Counted from the stretch's first letter, positions 14,807 to 21,894 are shown. The stretch is 28,897 bases of DNA from Collinsella sp. (GCA_019414545.1 DXLV01000025.1:1-28897); one strand, 5' to 3'. Notes: a model not told the origin generated them from the letters alone. Numbers and translations: made by a program.

Positions 14807-16095
14807 TGGCCCGTTTCCCCCTTGTTCCCACGGCACCCGAGCCCGAGCGTGCCATTTTAGTTGGTGTTGAGTGGCGCGACAATGCATGGCCGCTCGATCG
14901 CTCGCTTGATGAGCTGGAGCGTCTTGCCCACACAGCTGGTGCCCAGTGCGTGGCACGCTTGTCGCAGCGTTTGGTAAAGCCGTATCCTAAATCGTTTATC
15001 GGTTCCGGTAAGGTTGAAGAGCTGTGCGGCCTGGTGCATCGCATGGATGCCGATGTCGTTATTTTTGACGACGACCTGACCCCCTCGCAGCAATCCTATT
15101 TGGAGAAAGCCGTGGGCGAGCCGGTAAAGATTATCGATCGTACTGCACTGATCCTGGATATCTTTGGCCTGCATGCTCAGACGCGTGAGGGACGCCTGCA
15201 GGTACAGCTGGCACAGCTTCAATATTTGTTGCCTCGCCTGCGTGGCATGTGGAGCCATCTCGCTAAGGAGCAGACGCGCGGCGGCATCGGCTCACGTTTT
15301 GGTCAGGGCGAAAGTCAGCTCGAGGTCGACCGTCGCCTCATTCGTAATAAGATCGCTGCGCTTCGTCGTGAGCTCAAGCAGGTTGAACAGCGTCGCGATG
15401 TTCAATCCAAGAGTCGCATTGAGTCCCCGGCGTTTCGCGTCGCGTTAGCCGGTTATACCAATGCCGGTAAATCGACGTTACTCAATCGTCTGACCGGCTC
15501 TACGGTACTTTCGCAGGACAAGCTGTTTGCTACGCTCGACCCGACGACGCGTTCGTATCGTCTGCCCGGCGGTCGCGGCATGACGATTACCGATACCGTC
15601 GGCTTTATTCAAAAGCTGCCCCATGGTCTGGTCGATGCCTTTAAATCGACGCTGTCCGAGGTTTTGGGTGCCGATCTAATTCTCAAAGTCGTAGATGCGT
15701 CTGACGAGGACTATGAGCGGCAGCTGGAGGCTGTCGACCGCGTGCTTGATGAGATCGGCGCCGGAGAGCGTTTAACGCTGACCGTATTCAATAAAATCGA
15801 TCTTCTCGATAGCGTCGATCGATTGAGTTTCCGTCGTCGCTATCCGGAGGCCGTTCTGTTCTCGGCCCAAACGGGCGAGGGGCTCGACGATCTCGTCGAC
15901 CGGATTGCTCGCGAGGCAGCTGCCACCGATGTGTTGCTCTCCGCTGATATCCCGTATCGTGAGGGCGCTCTCATCACGCTGGTGCATGAGCAGGGAACCC
16001 TTCTGCATGAGGAATATCTCGAGGACGGCGTTCGCATTGTGGCGAAGTTGCCGGCTCGTATTGCACCGCGGCTCGAGCGTTATCGCACCGAGTAG
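14806..16095 (+). CDS. hflX: GTPase HflX
   Basis: HflX is a ribosome-associated GTPase that splits stalled or stressed 70S ribosomes. The N-terminal HflX domain contains FIGSGKVEEL, the VVIFDDDLTPSQQ block and the Gly-rich RGGIGSRFGQGESQLEVDRR. A coiled linker leads to the G domain with G1 GYTNAGKS (216-223), G3 DTVG and G4 NKID. The length of 429 aa is normal. It closes the forward miaB-miaA-hflX unit with a one-base overlap to miaA. Its last 16 bases overlap the 3' end of the convergent acyltransferase gene, so there is no room for a separate terminator. Confidence 0.96.
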   Translation: MARFPLVPTAPEPERAILVGVEWRDNAWPLDRSLDELERLAHTAGAQCVARLSQRLVKPYPKSFIGSGKVEELCGLVHRMDADVVIFDDDLTPSQQSYLEKAVGEPVKIIDRTALILDIFGLHAQTREGRLQVQLAQLQYLLPRLRGMWSHLAKEQTRGGIGSRFGQGESQLEVDRRLIRNKIAALRRELKQVEQRRDVQSKSRIESPAFRVALAGYTNAGKSTLLNRLTGSTVLSQDKLFATLDPTTRSYRLPGGRGMTITDTVGFIQKLPHGLVDAFKSTLSEVLGADLILKVVDASDEDYERQLEAVDRVLDEIGAGERLTLTVFNKIDLLDSVDRLSFRRRYPEAVLFSAQTGEGLDDLVDRIAREAAATDVLLSADIPYREGALITLVHEQGTLLHEEYLEDGVRIVAKLPARIAPRLERYRTE

Positions 16096-16784
16096 ACGAG
16101 CTCCAAAATGCCCAGAATGATGGGCTGATGCAGCAGATAAAAGGGGAGAGCGTGACGTCCAAGGCTGGCGAGCGCCGGCAGGGGGTTGGCGTAGGCCCAG
16201 CTAGGGACGGTCTTATCGATTCCCTGCGCTATGTGTGCGGCGAAGTATCCTGCAAGATACATAAAGATAAACGGGATGATGGGGTAGTAATCACCTGAGA
16301 TAAACCCAGGGCTCGGAAATCCCAGCCACGCCAGGTAGGGGACAGGGTAGATCGTTTTGGGGATGCTCCAGGTGATTGCGAACAACATAAGGCATAGGGG
16401 CATGCCCCATCTCGCCGTTATCTTCTTAAGGACGGGATCGGTCAACGCCACGATGCCGGTGCATGCGGCCATGCAGTAGATGATGCCAAAATTAACCGAA
16501 TCGTCGACTGAGACAAGTGTTGTTGCCAACCAGACAACGAGTGCTGCTAAGGCGTATTTGGCGGCACGTTTGATATTGTTGCGCGAAAGGGTGCACATCC
16601 AACCGGCGATAAACAAAAATACCCAGCTGATGCTGGCGCGCCAGATGTCTTGAAAGGCTGACTGGGTAAACCAGGGCATTTCCCAGCCGTACAGGTAGGC
16701 GAGATCATAGCAAGCGTGAAAACCTGCCATAGAAATCATCGTAAACCCGCGGACGGTATCAAATATGGTTATGCGTTTTTGCAT
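16080..16784 (-). CDS. Heparan-alpha-glucosaminide N-acetyltransferase-like membrane protein (DUF1624 type)
   Basis: This 234-residue protein has about seven hydrophobic segments. It opens with RITIFDTVRGFTMISMAGFHACYDL, the signature of the HGSNAT/DUF1624 transmembrane acyltransferase group; the His near residue 23 is the likely catalytic position. The C-terminal GRHALPFYLLHQPIILGILEL is also typical. Family members are thought to move acyl groups to sugars across the membrane, but the bacterial substrate is unknown. Its ATG shares one base with the lexA stop codon, so it is translated in the same SOS-regulated transcript unless an internal promoter exists; I see none. It converges on hflX with a 16-bp overlap. 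Confidence 0.82.
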   Translation of the reverse strand: MQKRITIFDTVRGFTMISMAGFHACYDLAYLYGWEMPWFTQSAFQDIWRASISWVFLFIAGWMCTLSRNNIKRAAKYALAALVVWLATTLVSVDDSVNFGIIYCMAACTGIVALTDPVLKKITARWGMPLCLMLFAITWSIPKTIYPVPYLAWLGFPSPGFISGDYYPIIPFIFMYLAGYFAAHIAQGIDKTVPSWAYANPLPALASLGRHALPFYLLHQPIILGILELVYSVR

Positions 16785-17428
16785 TACGAGAACCGGCGCA
16801 TCAAGCCGACGACTTTGCCCAGGATAACGGGATTCGTTGCATAGATAGGTTCCATGGTGTCGTTCTCGGGCTGCAAGCGCACACGCCCCTGCTCCTTGTA
16901 GAACGTCTTGACGGTCGCCGAACCATCAATCATGGCCACGACAATTTCGCCGTTCATGGCACTCTTTTGTTCACGGACGATGATGTAATCGCCATTGAAG
17001 ATGCCGACATTGATCATTGAGCTCCCATGCACCTCAAGGATAAAGGAACCCTGATCAGTGGCGATTTCGGTCGGGATAGTAAACGTGTCTTCGATATTCT
17101 GCTCGGCCAGAATGGGAATCCCAGCTGCGACGCGACCAACGAGCGGTAGCGAGACCGTTCCGCGAGGTGCGGTGGGCTCGTCAGATTTGGAAATTGAGAC
17201 AGAGGAACCATCCTCGTTAAAGAGTTCCAGGGCACGCGGCTTGGTGGCATCGCGCTTGAGCAGCCCGCGCGCCTCCAGGGCAGAGAGATGGGCGTGCACG
17301 GTGCTTGGGGAGGAAAGGCCCACGGCAGAAGCCATCTCGCGCACGCTGGGCGGATAACCCTTCTCCTGCTGATATTCCTTGATGAAGTCGTAAATTTGCT
17401 GCTGACGCTTGGTAATTTTGCGAGCCAT
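16784..17428 (-). CDS. lexA: SOS repressor LexA
   Basis: LexA represses DNA-damage genes until RecA filaments stimulate its autocleavage. Residues 1-65 are a winged helix-turn-helix (ITKRQQQIYDFIKEYQQEKG, PPSVREMASAVGLSSPSTVHAHL). The C-terminal S24 peptidase domain has the Ala102-Gly103 cleavage site in VGRVAAGIP, nucleophile Ser137 in HGSSMIN and catalytic Lys174 in ATVKTFY. The ATG at 17428 is preceded by AGAGGA at 8 nt and gives 214 aa. Longer in-frame starts would run through the LexA boxes and are rejected. The upstream region carries three LexA boxes, so autorepression is expected. The downstream acyltransferase gene is coupled by a one-base overlap. Confidence 0.97.
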   Translation of the reverse strand: MARKITKRQQQIYDFIKEYQQEKGYPPSVREMASAVGLSSPSTVHAHLSALEARGLLKRDATKPRALELFNEDGSSVSISKSDEPTAPRGTVSLPLVGRVAAGIPILAEQNIEDTFTIPTEIATDQGSFILEVHGSSMINVGIFNGDYIIVREQKSAMNGEIVVAMIDGSATVKTFYKEQGRVRLQPENDTMEPIYATNPVILGKVVGLMRRFS

Positions 17429-17451
17429 CAGGGCATCCTCTCTACCCATGT

Positions 17452-17521
17452 CAAACAAATGTTCGAATTTTGCTTGACAGGAACAACTGTTCGAAGATAA
17501 TAATAACCGAACATTCGTTCT
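17452..17521. promoter_or_regulatory. lexA/LysM divergent control region with three LexA boxes
   Basis: Boxes lie at 17452-17465 (CAAACAAATGTTCG, one mismatch), 17480-17493 (GGAACAACTGTTCG) and 17508-17521 (CGAACATTCGTTCT). Their starts are exactly 28 bp apart. On the + strand TTGACA (17474-17479) and GATAAT (17496-17501) frame the middle box, the same layout as the recA promoter. On the - strand TATTAT (17505-17500) lies downstream of the third box with a poor -35, probably the lexA promoter. Confidence 0.9.
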
Positions 17522-17588
17522 CGCGCTAGACATTTTTGTCCGCGCGGCTTGATAAAACTGTTCTCAGCAAAACACGCGAGAGGAGAAC

Positions 17589-18041
17589 ATGATGAACGCA
17601 ACGAATATGGTCCAGGGAAACCTCGCCCTTAAGCTCGAGACGCCTGCAGAACCCACTTTTACGGTTGTTCAGGGTGGCCGCTCCGGCTTTCAGCCTTTGA
17701 CCGTAAAGCCTGCTCGCAATCAGCAGGCTGTAGTCGCGCCGGCCCGCGTTGCCCTTAAGGTTCCGACGATTGTCGCCGTCGCCGTTGCGCTTACGCTCTT
17801 CTTTGTCCTCGCTACTTCGGTCTTTAGCTCTCGTCACGCCGCGTATGCCGAGTCCGTTTCCAACATTACTTACGAGACCATTCGCGTTCAGACTGGCGAT
17901 TCTCTTTGGTCGCTTGCCGAGGAATATCCAATCGAAGGCCTTTCCACGCAAGAGACTTCCGACATGATCCGTAACGTCAATCATCTGGAGCATGGTTCGC
18001 TCGCCGCCGGTGCGCATCTTAAGGTTCCTGCTCGTTCGTAA
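17589..18041 (+). CDS. LysM membrane protein, YneA/Rv2719c-like SOS cell-division inhibitor candidate
   Basis: This 150-residue protein has a cytoplasmic N-terminal region, a single membrane helix at about 59-80, and a C-terminal LysM domain (about 96-147: IRVQTGDSLWSLAEEYP to LAAGAHLKVP). It therefore is anchored in the membrane with a peptidoglycan-binding domain outside. In Bacillus the SOS division inhibitor YneA has this TM-LysM design and is divergent from lexA. In Mycobacterium the damage-induced LysM protein Rv2719c lies between lexA and nrdR, exactly as here. LexA boxes cover its promoter. GAGAGGAGAAC precedes two consecutive ATGs at 17589 and 17592; either could be used. A role in halting septation after DNA damage is inferred from position, architecture and regulation, not from a catalytic motif. 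Confidence 0.85.
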   Translation: MMNATNMVQGNLALKLETPAEPTFTVVQGGRSGFQPLTVKPARNQQAVVAPARVALKVPTIVAVAVALTLFFVLATSVFSSRHAAYAESVSNITYETIRVQTGDSLWSLAEEYPIEGLSTQETSDMIRNVNHLEHGSLAAGAHLKVPARS

Positions 18042-18054
18042 TCATTATCGCGCT

Positions 18055-18098
18055 GCGCATGGTACCCTTGTTATCGTTTAAGAGGAGGTACCATGCGC
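18055..18098 (+). promoter_or_regulatory. Inverted repeat enclosing the nrdR ribosome binding site and start codon
   Basis: GCGCATGGTACC (18055-18066) is the exact reverse complement of GGTACCATGCGC (18087-18098). The right arm contains the nrdR ATG (18093-18095), and the AGGAGG ribosome binding site (18083-18088) straddles the loop and stem. In an RNA beginning upstream, a 12-bp stem with a 20-nt loop would hide the start. It could equally be a DNA operator. Confidence 0.75.
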
Positions 18099-18536
18099 TG
18101 TCCCAAATGCGGCAAGGCACATACCCGCGTCGTTGATTCTCGTATGCAGGAGTCAAATAACACCATTAAGCGCCGTCGCGAATGTTGCTCGTGTAACTAT
18201 CGCTTTACAACGTTCGAGCGATGCGAAGACCCAATCGAGGTCATTAAGTCAGATGGAACCAAGCAGCGGTTCGATCGCAATAAGCTGCTCGTCGGCTTGA
18301 TGCGCGCCACCATCAAGCGCGATATCGACACTAAGAAGCTCAATGAGATTATCGACGACATCGAGGTCGAGCTGCGCTCTCGTACACTGACGGCCGTCAC
18401 GTCCCATGAGTTGGGTGACATGGTGCTCAAGCGCTTGGCCAAGATCGACAAGGTTGCGTACATCCGTTTTGCCTCGGTCTACCGCGATTTCAAAGACGTC
18501 GATGAATTTCTGCAAGAGCTCGACAAGCTAAGGTGA
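18093..18536 (+). CDS. nrdR: Transcriptional repressor NrdR
   Basis: NrdR is a nucleotide-sensing repressor of ribonucleotide reductase genes. The N-terminal zinc ribbon uses Cys3, Cys6, Cys31 and Cys34 (MRCPKCG and CCSCNYRF), followed by RFTTFER. An ATP-cone domain covers about residues 49-139 (IKSDGTKQRFDRNKLLVGL), which binds ATP or dATP. The length of 147 aa is typical. It lies between the LysM gene and dut, linking nucleotide supply to the SOS block. No NrdR box is evident in this window, so its targets are elsewhere. The start codon is locked in a long inverted repeat, described separately. Confidence 0.97.
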   Translation: MRCPKCGKAHTRVVDSRMQESNNTIKRRRECCSCNYRFTTFERCEDPIEVIKSDGTKQRFDRNKLLVGLMRATIKRDIDTKKLNEIIDDIEVELRSRTLTAVTSHELGDMVLKRLAKIDKVAYIRFASVYRDFKDVDEFLQELDKLR

Positions 18537-18540
18537 TTCC

Positions 18541-18984
18541 ATGTCCAACATTACCGTCAACATAAAGCGTCTCGACCCCACCGTCGAGCTTCCCAAATAC
18601 GCCCATCCCACCGATGCCGGCTTGGATTTGCGCTCCAACGAGGACTGCGTCCTGAAGCCCTTCGAACGCCGTCTGGTCTCTACGGGGCTGGCCATCGCCC
18701 TGCCCGATGGCTACGCCGGCTTCGTTCAGCCCCGCAGCGGCTTGGCCATCAAGCAGGGCCTGTCTATAGTCAACACGCCGGGCCTCATCGACGCCCACTA
18801 CCGAGGAGAACTCAAGGTTATCCTCATCAACCTGGATCCCACCAACGACATCCAAATCAACAAAGGCGACCGCATCGCCCAACTTGTCATCCAAGAAGTC
18901 CCCACGGTCAACCTCGTAGAAGTAGACGAATTAGACGAAACCGACCGAGGCAACGGAGGCTTCGGCTCCAGCGGCGTGGCTTAG
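18541..18984 (+). CDS. dut: dUTP diphosphatase
   Basis: dUTPase hydrolyses dUTP to dUMP and pyrophosphate, keeping uracil out of DNA and feeding dTMP synthesis. All five trimeric dUTPase motifs are present: DAGLDLRS (25-32), PRSGLAIKQGL (64-74), TPGLIDAHYRGELKVILIN (79-97), GDRIAQLVI (109-117) and RGNGGFGSSG (136-145). The length of 147 aa is standard. AAGGTGA at the end of nrdR serves as the ribosome binding site, with only 4 bases between the genes, so they form one unit. The repeat-filled convergent region begins shortly after its stop. Confidence 0.97.
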   Translation: MSNITVNIKRLDPTVELPKYAHPTDAGLDLRSNEDCVLKPFERRLVSTGLAIALPDGYAGFVQPRSGLAIKQGLSIVNTPGLIDAHYRGELKVILINLDPTNDIQINKGDRIAQLVIQEVPTVNLVEVDELDETDRGNGGFGSSGVA

Positions 18985-19004
18985 TCGCATAGCCTCTTAC
19001 GTTC

Positions 19005-19108
19005 GCTCACCTGTGGGAGAGCCCTATATATCATCCCGTGCTCAAACATTCTCGCGTTGCTGCGAAACTGCGCGCGGGACGATATATAGGGCTCTCCCAC
19101 AGGTGAGC
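19005..19108. repeat. Inverted repeat 1, perfect 28-bp arms
   Basis: Arms 19005-19032 and 19081-19108 are perfectly complementary over 28 bp (GCTCACCTGTGGGAGAGCCC and so on). After one A-C mismatch the pairing continues for 8 bp inward (19034-19041 with 19072-19079, one G-U). The 48-nt interior carries the CTCAAACATTCTCGC core in the reverse orientation. Confidence 0.9.
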
Positions 19109-19165
19109 TACGTTTACTTGCTAGCGGCTACGCCGGGTTCGCCCCAGTTAGAGCCTGCGAAGGTA
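19081..19165. repeat. Degenerate direct copy of the 19411-19497 segment
   Basis: The segment from GATATATAGGG through CTAGCGG and CGCCCCAG (19081-19165) aligns with 19411-19497, which runs into the 3' end of the glycosyltransferase gene. Both share the blocks GATATATAGGG, CTCCC, CAGGT, GCTAGCGG, GGGTT and CGCCCCAGT in the same order. The copy cannot encode the same C-terminus, as a stop and frame changes intervene. Confidence 0.6.
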
Positions 19166-19253
19166 GAAACAAAATATCTAATAATAGTTAGCCGGTGCGA
19201 CAAAGCGATTGTTCCTTTGTCGCACCGGCTAACCAGTAAGATAATTTTGTTTC
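19166..19253. repeat. Inverted repeat 2, long hairpin with 19-bp perfect core
   Basis: The inner arms 19187-19205 (GTTAGCCGGTGCGACAAAG) and 19215-19233 pair perfectly over 19 bp with a 9-nt loop. The outer ends GAAACAAAAT and ATTTTGTTTC also pair, with an imperfect AT-rich middle. The T-rich outer arm (ATAATTTTGTTTC) after the stem, and its complement on the other strand, are consistent with a bidirectional terminator. Confidence 0.85.
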
Positions 19254-19267
19254 AAGCGAGTAGCCGT

Positions 19268-19368
19268 CCGCCCGCTTCTCACACATATCGTTCCACGCGC
19301 AGTTTCGCAGCGAGCGAAGCGAAGCGAGAATGTTTGAGCATGGAATGATATGTGTGAGAGGTGGGCGG
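19268..19368. repeat. Inverted repeat 3, 28-nt arms with compensating G-U pairs
   Basis: Arms 19268-19295 and 19341-19368 match at 25 of 28 positions, and the three differences all give G-U pairs in RNA read on the + strand. Interior sequence CGCGCAGTTTCGCAGCGAGCG is the reverse complement version of the interior of repeat 1. Same arm length, similar interior, opposite orientation. Confidence 0.8.
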
Positions 19369-19386
19369 GAGGGATGCGAGCGCCCC

Positions 19387-19437
19387 GCGAGAATGTTTGA
19401 GCATGGGATGATATATAGGGGCCTCCCGCAGGTAAGC
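19387..19437 (+). repeat. Third copy of the GAATGTTTGAGCATGG repeat
   Basis: GCGAGAATGTTTGAGCATGG followed by GATGATATATAGGGGCCTCC closely repeats the reverse complement of 19010-19055 and the right half of inverted repeat 3. This copy lacks a full opposite arm and abuts the 3' end of the glycosyltransferase gene. Confidence 0.7.
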
Positions 19438-19450
19438 GGACATAAAGACG

Positions 19451-20752
19451 CTAGCGGATATGCGCGGGTTTTCCGCCCCAGTAGAAGCGGCAGAAGGCTC
19501 GTTTGCGCTTTTGGGGTTTGCCTACGAGCTCCATGGTTGCGATGGCTATGTCTTCGGCTGCGTGGGGGCGGCGTAGTACTTCGCCGTTGATGAGTAGGGC
19601 TTTGAGTGATTCGGGATGGTCGTGCAAGTGACGTAGGGTAACGATGAGCTCTCGTGCGGTGGTGACATGCATGCTGGCGCCCATGCCGGTGAGCATGGTG
19701 GTGTTGGCCTTTTCCTGGCCATAGGACTTGCCCAGCAGAATCATCGGCAGATGTGCGCATAGGCACTCGGTGACCGTGAGTCCGCCCGATTTGAGGATTG
19801 CCAGGTCGCACCCGTGCATGAGGGCCGCCATGTCGTCGACATAGTCCAACACCGTGACATTTTCGAGCTTCATGGCATCGAAGAGTGTCTTGAGGCGGGC
19901 GGCGTATTCCTTATCCTTGCCCGGCAAAAAGACAAAGTGCATGTCTTCGAAGCTGCGTAGGAAGGGGAGGGTGCGGTCCATCTCCGCGCGAAAGCGAACG
20001 TACGGTTGAGGCAAGCTGGCACCGGCCATTACCAGCACGACGGTCTTGTCGGTGGGGAGGTTGAACTTAGCTAGCTCTTCCTCGCGATCGTAATCCGTGT
20101 CGAATCCGGCGCGAATAGGAATGCCGGTAATGCGAATCTTTGTCTCGAGCACCTTGCGCGGACGCAGCGTTTCGGCCATAAATTCGTTGGCAACACAGAA
20201 TAAATCGGTGTCCTTGTGGGGCCACCATCCCTCGACTTCGTAGTCGGTCGGTACGCAGATGACCGGATAATCGATACCCGTAATTACGCGGGCGCCCACG
20301 GCAACATTGGCTGCTGTGATGTGCGTTGCAACCACGGCTATGGGCCTGCGGCTACGAATATATTCGTTGAAGGCGGGGAACATAATTCGCGACCATGCCG
20401 TTCCGCCACCCCAGAGAAGATGTCCCGTAAGCGTATATCGCCAGGTCAGGTCGTAAATGGGGCGCGTGGCTCCTGTAAAAGAAGCCGCGGTCTTATTGCC
20501 GTCGAATTTAATACGTCCAAAATCAAGGATATCGAGCACTTCAATCTCAATATCCTCGGGGATGCCATTGGTGCCGCGGATGAGGTCGAATGCCTGCGCT
20601 ATCGCATTTGCGGCGGCCTTGTGGCCCGAGCCAACGGAGGCGTGCACGATGGTCACGAGAGGTTTTTGCTGAGCCAGGAGCGTGGTTTGCTCCGATTGGG
20701 GAGTGCTGTGCGTGAGCAGGGGAGCGTCGTCACTCGTCTGCGCCTGGTCCAT
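19451..20752 (-). CDS. Diacylglycerol glycosyltransferase, MGDG synthase/UgtP family
   Basis: Family members transfer hexose from a nucleotide sugar to diacylglycerol, making membrane glycolipids and lipid anchors. The N-terminal MGDG-synthase domain begins VTIVHASVGSGHKAAANAIAQAF, with the GSGH loop that contacts the lipid acceptor. The C-terminal GT28 domain shows LVMAGASLPQ and the donor-binding ILKSGGLTVTECLCAHLPMIL. No signal peptide or membrane helix is seen, consistent with a peripheral protein. ATG 20752 is chosen because GAAGGGGAG lies 6 nt upstream, giving 433 aa; a start 13 codons earlier has no such site. The 3' end abuts the repeat region and appears duplicated there in degenerate form. 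Donor sugar cannot be told from sequence. Confidence 0.88.
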   Translation of the reverse strand: MDQAQTSDDAPLLTHSTPQSEQTTLLAQQKPLVTIVHASVGSGHKAAANAIAQAFDLIRGTNGIPEDIEIEVLDILDFGRIKFDGNKTAASFTGATRPIYDLTWRYTLTGHLLWGGGTAWSRIMFPAFNEYIRSRRPIAVVATHITAANVAVGARVITGIDYPVICVPTDYEVEGWWPHKDTDLFCVANEFMAETLRPRKVLETKIRITGIPIRAGFDTDYDREEELAKFNLPTDKTVVLVMAGASLPQPYVRFRAEMDRTLPFLRSFEDMHFVFLPGKDKEYAARLKTLFDAMKLENVTVLDYVDDMAALMHGCDLAILKSGGLTVTECLCAHLPMILLGKSYGQEKANTTMLTGMGASMHVTTARELIVTLRHLHDHPESLKALLINGEVLRRPHAAEDIAIATMELVGKPQKRKRAFCRFYWGGKPAHIR

Positions 20753-20870
20753 CGATAACTCCCCTTCAGCTTTGTAATACGGATTTATCATTGTAGTGCA
20801 TGAGTGTCACGTTCACGTAAATTTGGGTACGAGCGCAAAGAACGACAACGTTTCGACGAAAGGACGCTTC

Positions 20871-21809
20871 ATGACTACCGATAAGCCGATCGATGTTGCG
20901 ATTATCGGTGGCGGCCCCGCGGGCTATGCTGCCGCCATTTATGCTGCGCGTGCCAACCTGACGACGACCGTGATTGAGCAGGGCATGTCGGGAGGGCAGA
21001 TCGCCACAACCAATGAGGTCGAGAACTATCCGGGTTTCCCGCTCCTGAGTGGCGCCGAACTCGGCGAGCGTTTTCAGCAGCATGCAGAGGGCCTGGGAGC
21101 ACAGGTTACATGGAGCATGGTTACGGGTATCGATTACGATGCCGATGCAGCGTTGTTTACGGTGCATCACGATATGGGCGATACGCTAGCCTCGAGCGTT
21201 ATCGCTTGCATGGGTGCCACGCCGCGTCCGGCAGGTTTCGCAGGCGAGGATACGTATCGCGGTCGTGGCGTTTCATATTGCGCAACATGTGACGGCATGT
21301 TTTTCCGCGGCAAGCAGGTTTTTGTAATCGGTGGTGGCAATTCGGCATGCGAAGAGGCTCTGTTCCTGTCCGACATTGCCAACAGTGTGACCATCGTGCT
21401 GCGCCGCGACCAGTTCCGTGCGCCCGATGGTGTTGTTCAGAAAGTACTCGCAAAGGACAATATTACAGTTAGGTACCAAACTAGTATTGTGGAGCTATCG
21501 GGCGAAGCCATGCCAACGACGATTACCTTTAAGGACAATGCATCCGGCGAGACTCATACCGAGTCATTTGAGCCCGGCTCGTTTGGCATCTTTGTCTTTA
21601 CCGGAACGCAGCCCCATACCGAGCTTGTTGAGCATCTAGTCGATCTGGCGCCTGATGGCGGCATTCTGACTGATGAATCCATGGCGACCCGCACGCCAGG
21701 TCTATTTGCCGCTGGCGATATCCGTTCCAAACGTTTACGCCAGGTTGTGACCGCTGTTTCGGACGGAGCCATAGCGGCAACGAGCGCATACGCGTTTCTC
21801 CGTGGATAA
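20871..21809 (+). CDS. trxB: Thioredoxin reductase
   Basis: TrxB passes electrons from NADPH via FAD to thioredoxin. The FAD-binding motif is IIGGGPAGYAAAIYAARA near the N-terminus, the NADPH motif is VIGGGNSACEEALFLS, and the redox-active pair is Cys137/Cys140 in YCATCDGMFF. The C-terminal FAD contact is LFAAGDIRSKRLRQVVTAVSDGAIAA. The length of 312 aa is standard. ATG 20871 has GAAAGGA about 7 nt upstream; longer in-frame starts lack a family match. It is divergent from the glycosyltransferase gene. A terminator follows, so it is probably monocistronic. No trxA is seen beside it. Confidence 0.96.
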   Translation: MTTDKPIDVAIIGGGPAGYAAAIYAARANLTTTVIEQGMSGGQIATTNEVENYPGFPLLSGAELGERFQQHAEGLGAQVTWSMVTGIDYDADAALFTVHHDMGDTLASSVIACMGATPRPAGFAGEDTYRGRGVSYCATCDGMFFRGKQVFVIGGGNSACEEALFLSDIANSVTIVLRRDQFRAPDGVVQKVLAKDNITVRYQTSIVELSGEAMPTTITFKDNASGETHTESFEPGSFGIFVFTGTQPHTELVEHLVDLAPDGGILTDESMATRTPGLFAAGDIRSKRLRQVVTAVSDGAIAATSAYAFLRG

Positions 21810-21849
21810 GTACGATAATATATCTTATGTAAGGTTGCTATCTTTAAAC

Positions 21850-21894
21850 AAAGTGGTTGGACGATGCATCAATGTGTTGTCCAACCACTTTTAC
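21850..21894 (+). terminator. Terminator of trxB
   Basis: AAAGTGGTTGGAC (21850-21862) and GTCCAACCACTTT (21879-21891) form a perfect 13-bp stem with a 16-nt loop, followed by a T-rich TTTTAC. It starts 40 bases after the trxB stop. Confidence 0.85.

Larger units (their letters stand above)
18985..19450. other. Convergent intergenic region filled with inverted and direct repeats
   Basis: No credible gene is visible between the dut stop and the glycosyltransferase stop. Short open frames here cross the repeats and have no ribosome binding site or family signature. The region holds three long inverted repeats and three copies of a core reading GCGAGAATGTTTGAGCATGG, one on the opposite strand. 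It may act as a bidirectional terminator between the convergent genes. Confidence 0.85.

Noticed and set aside
17429..17533. A longer lexA reading frame starting near 17533
   Set aside because: It would run through all the LexA boxes and the promoter; the ATG at 17428 has a good ribosome binding site and the correct family N-terminus.
19005..19437. A possible CRISPR array, suggested by repeated 28-nt segments
   Set aside because: The repeats are inverted, irregularly spaced, and few; there are no uniform spacers and no cas genes.
19013..19590. Two short forward open frames through the repeat region
   Set aside because: They cross the inverted repeats, have no ribosome binding site, and one runs antisense to the glycosyltransferase gene.
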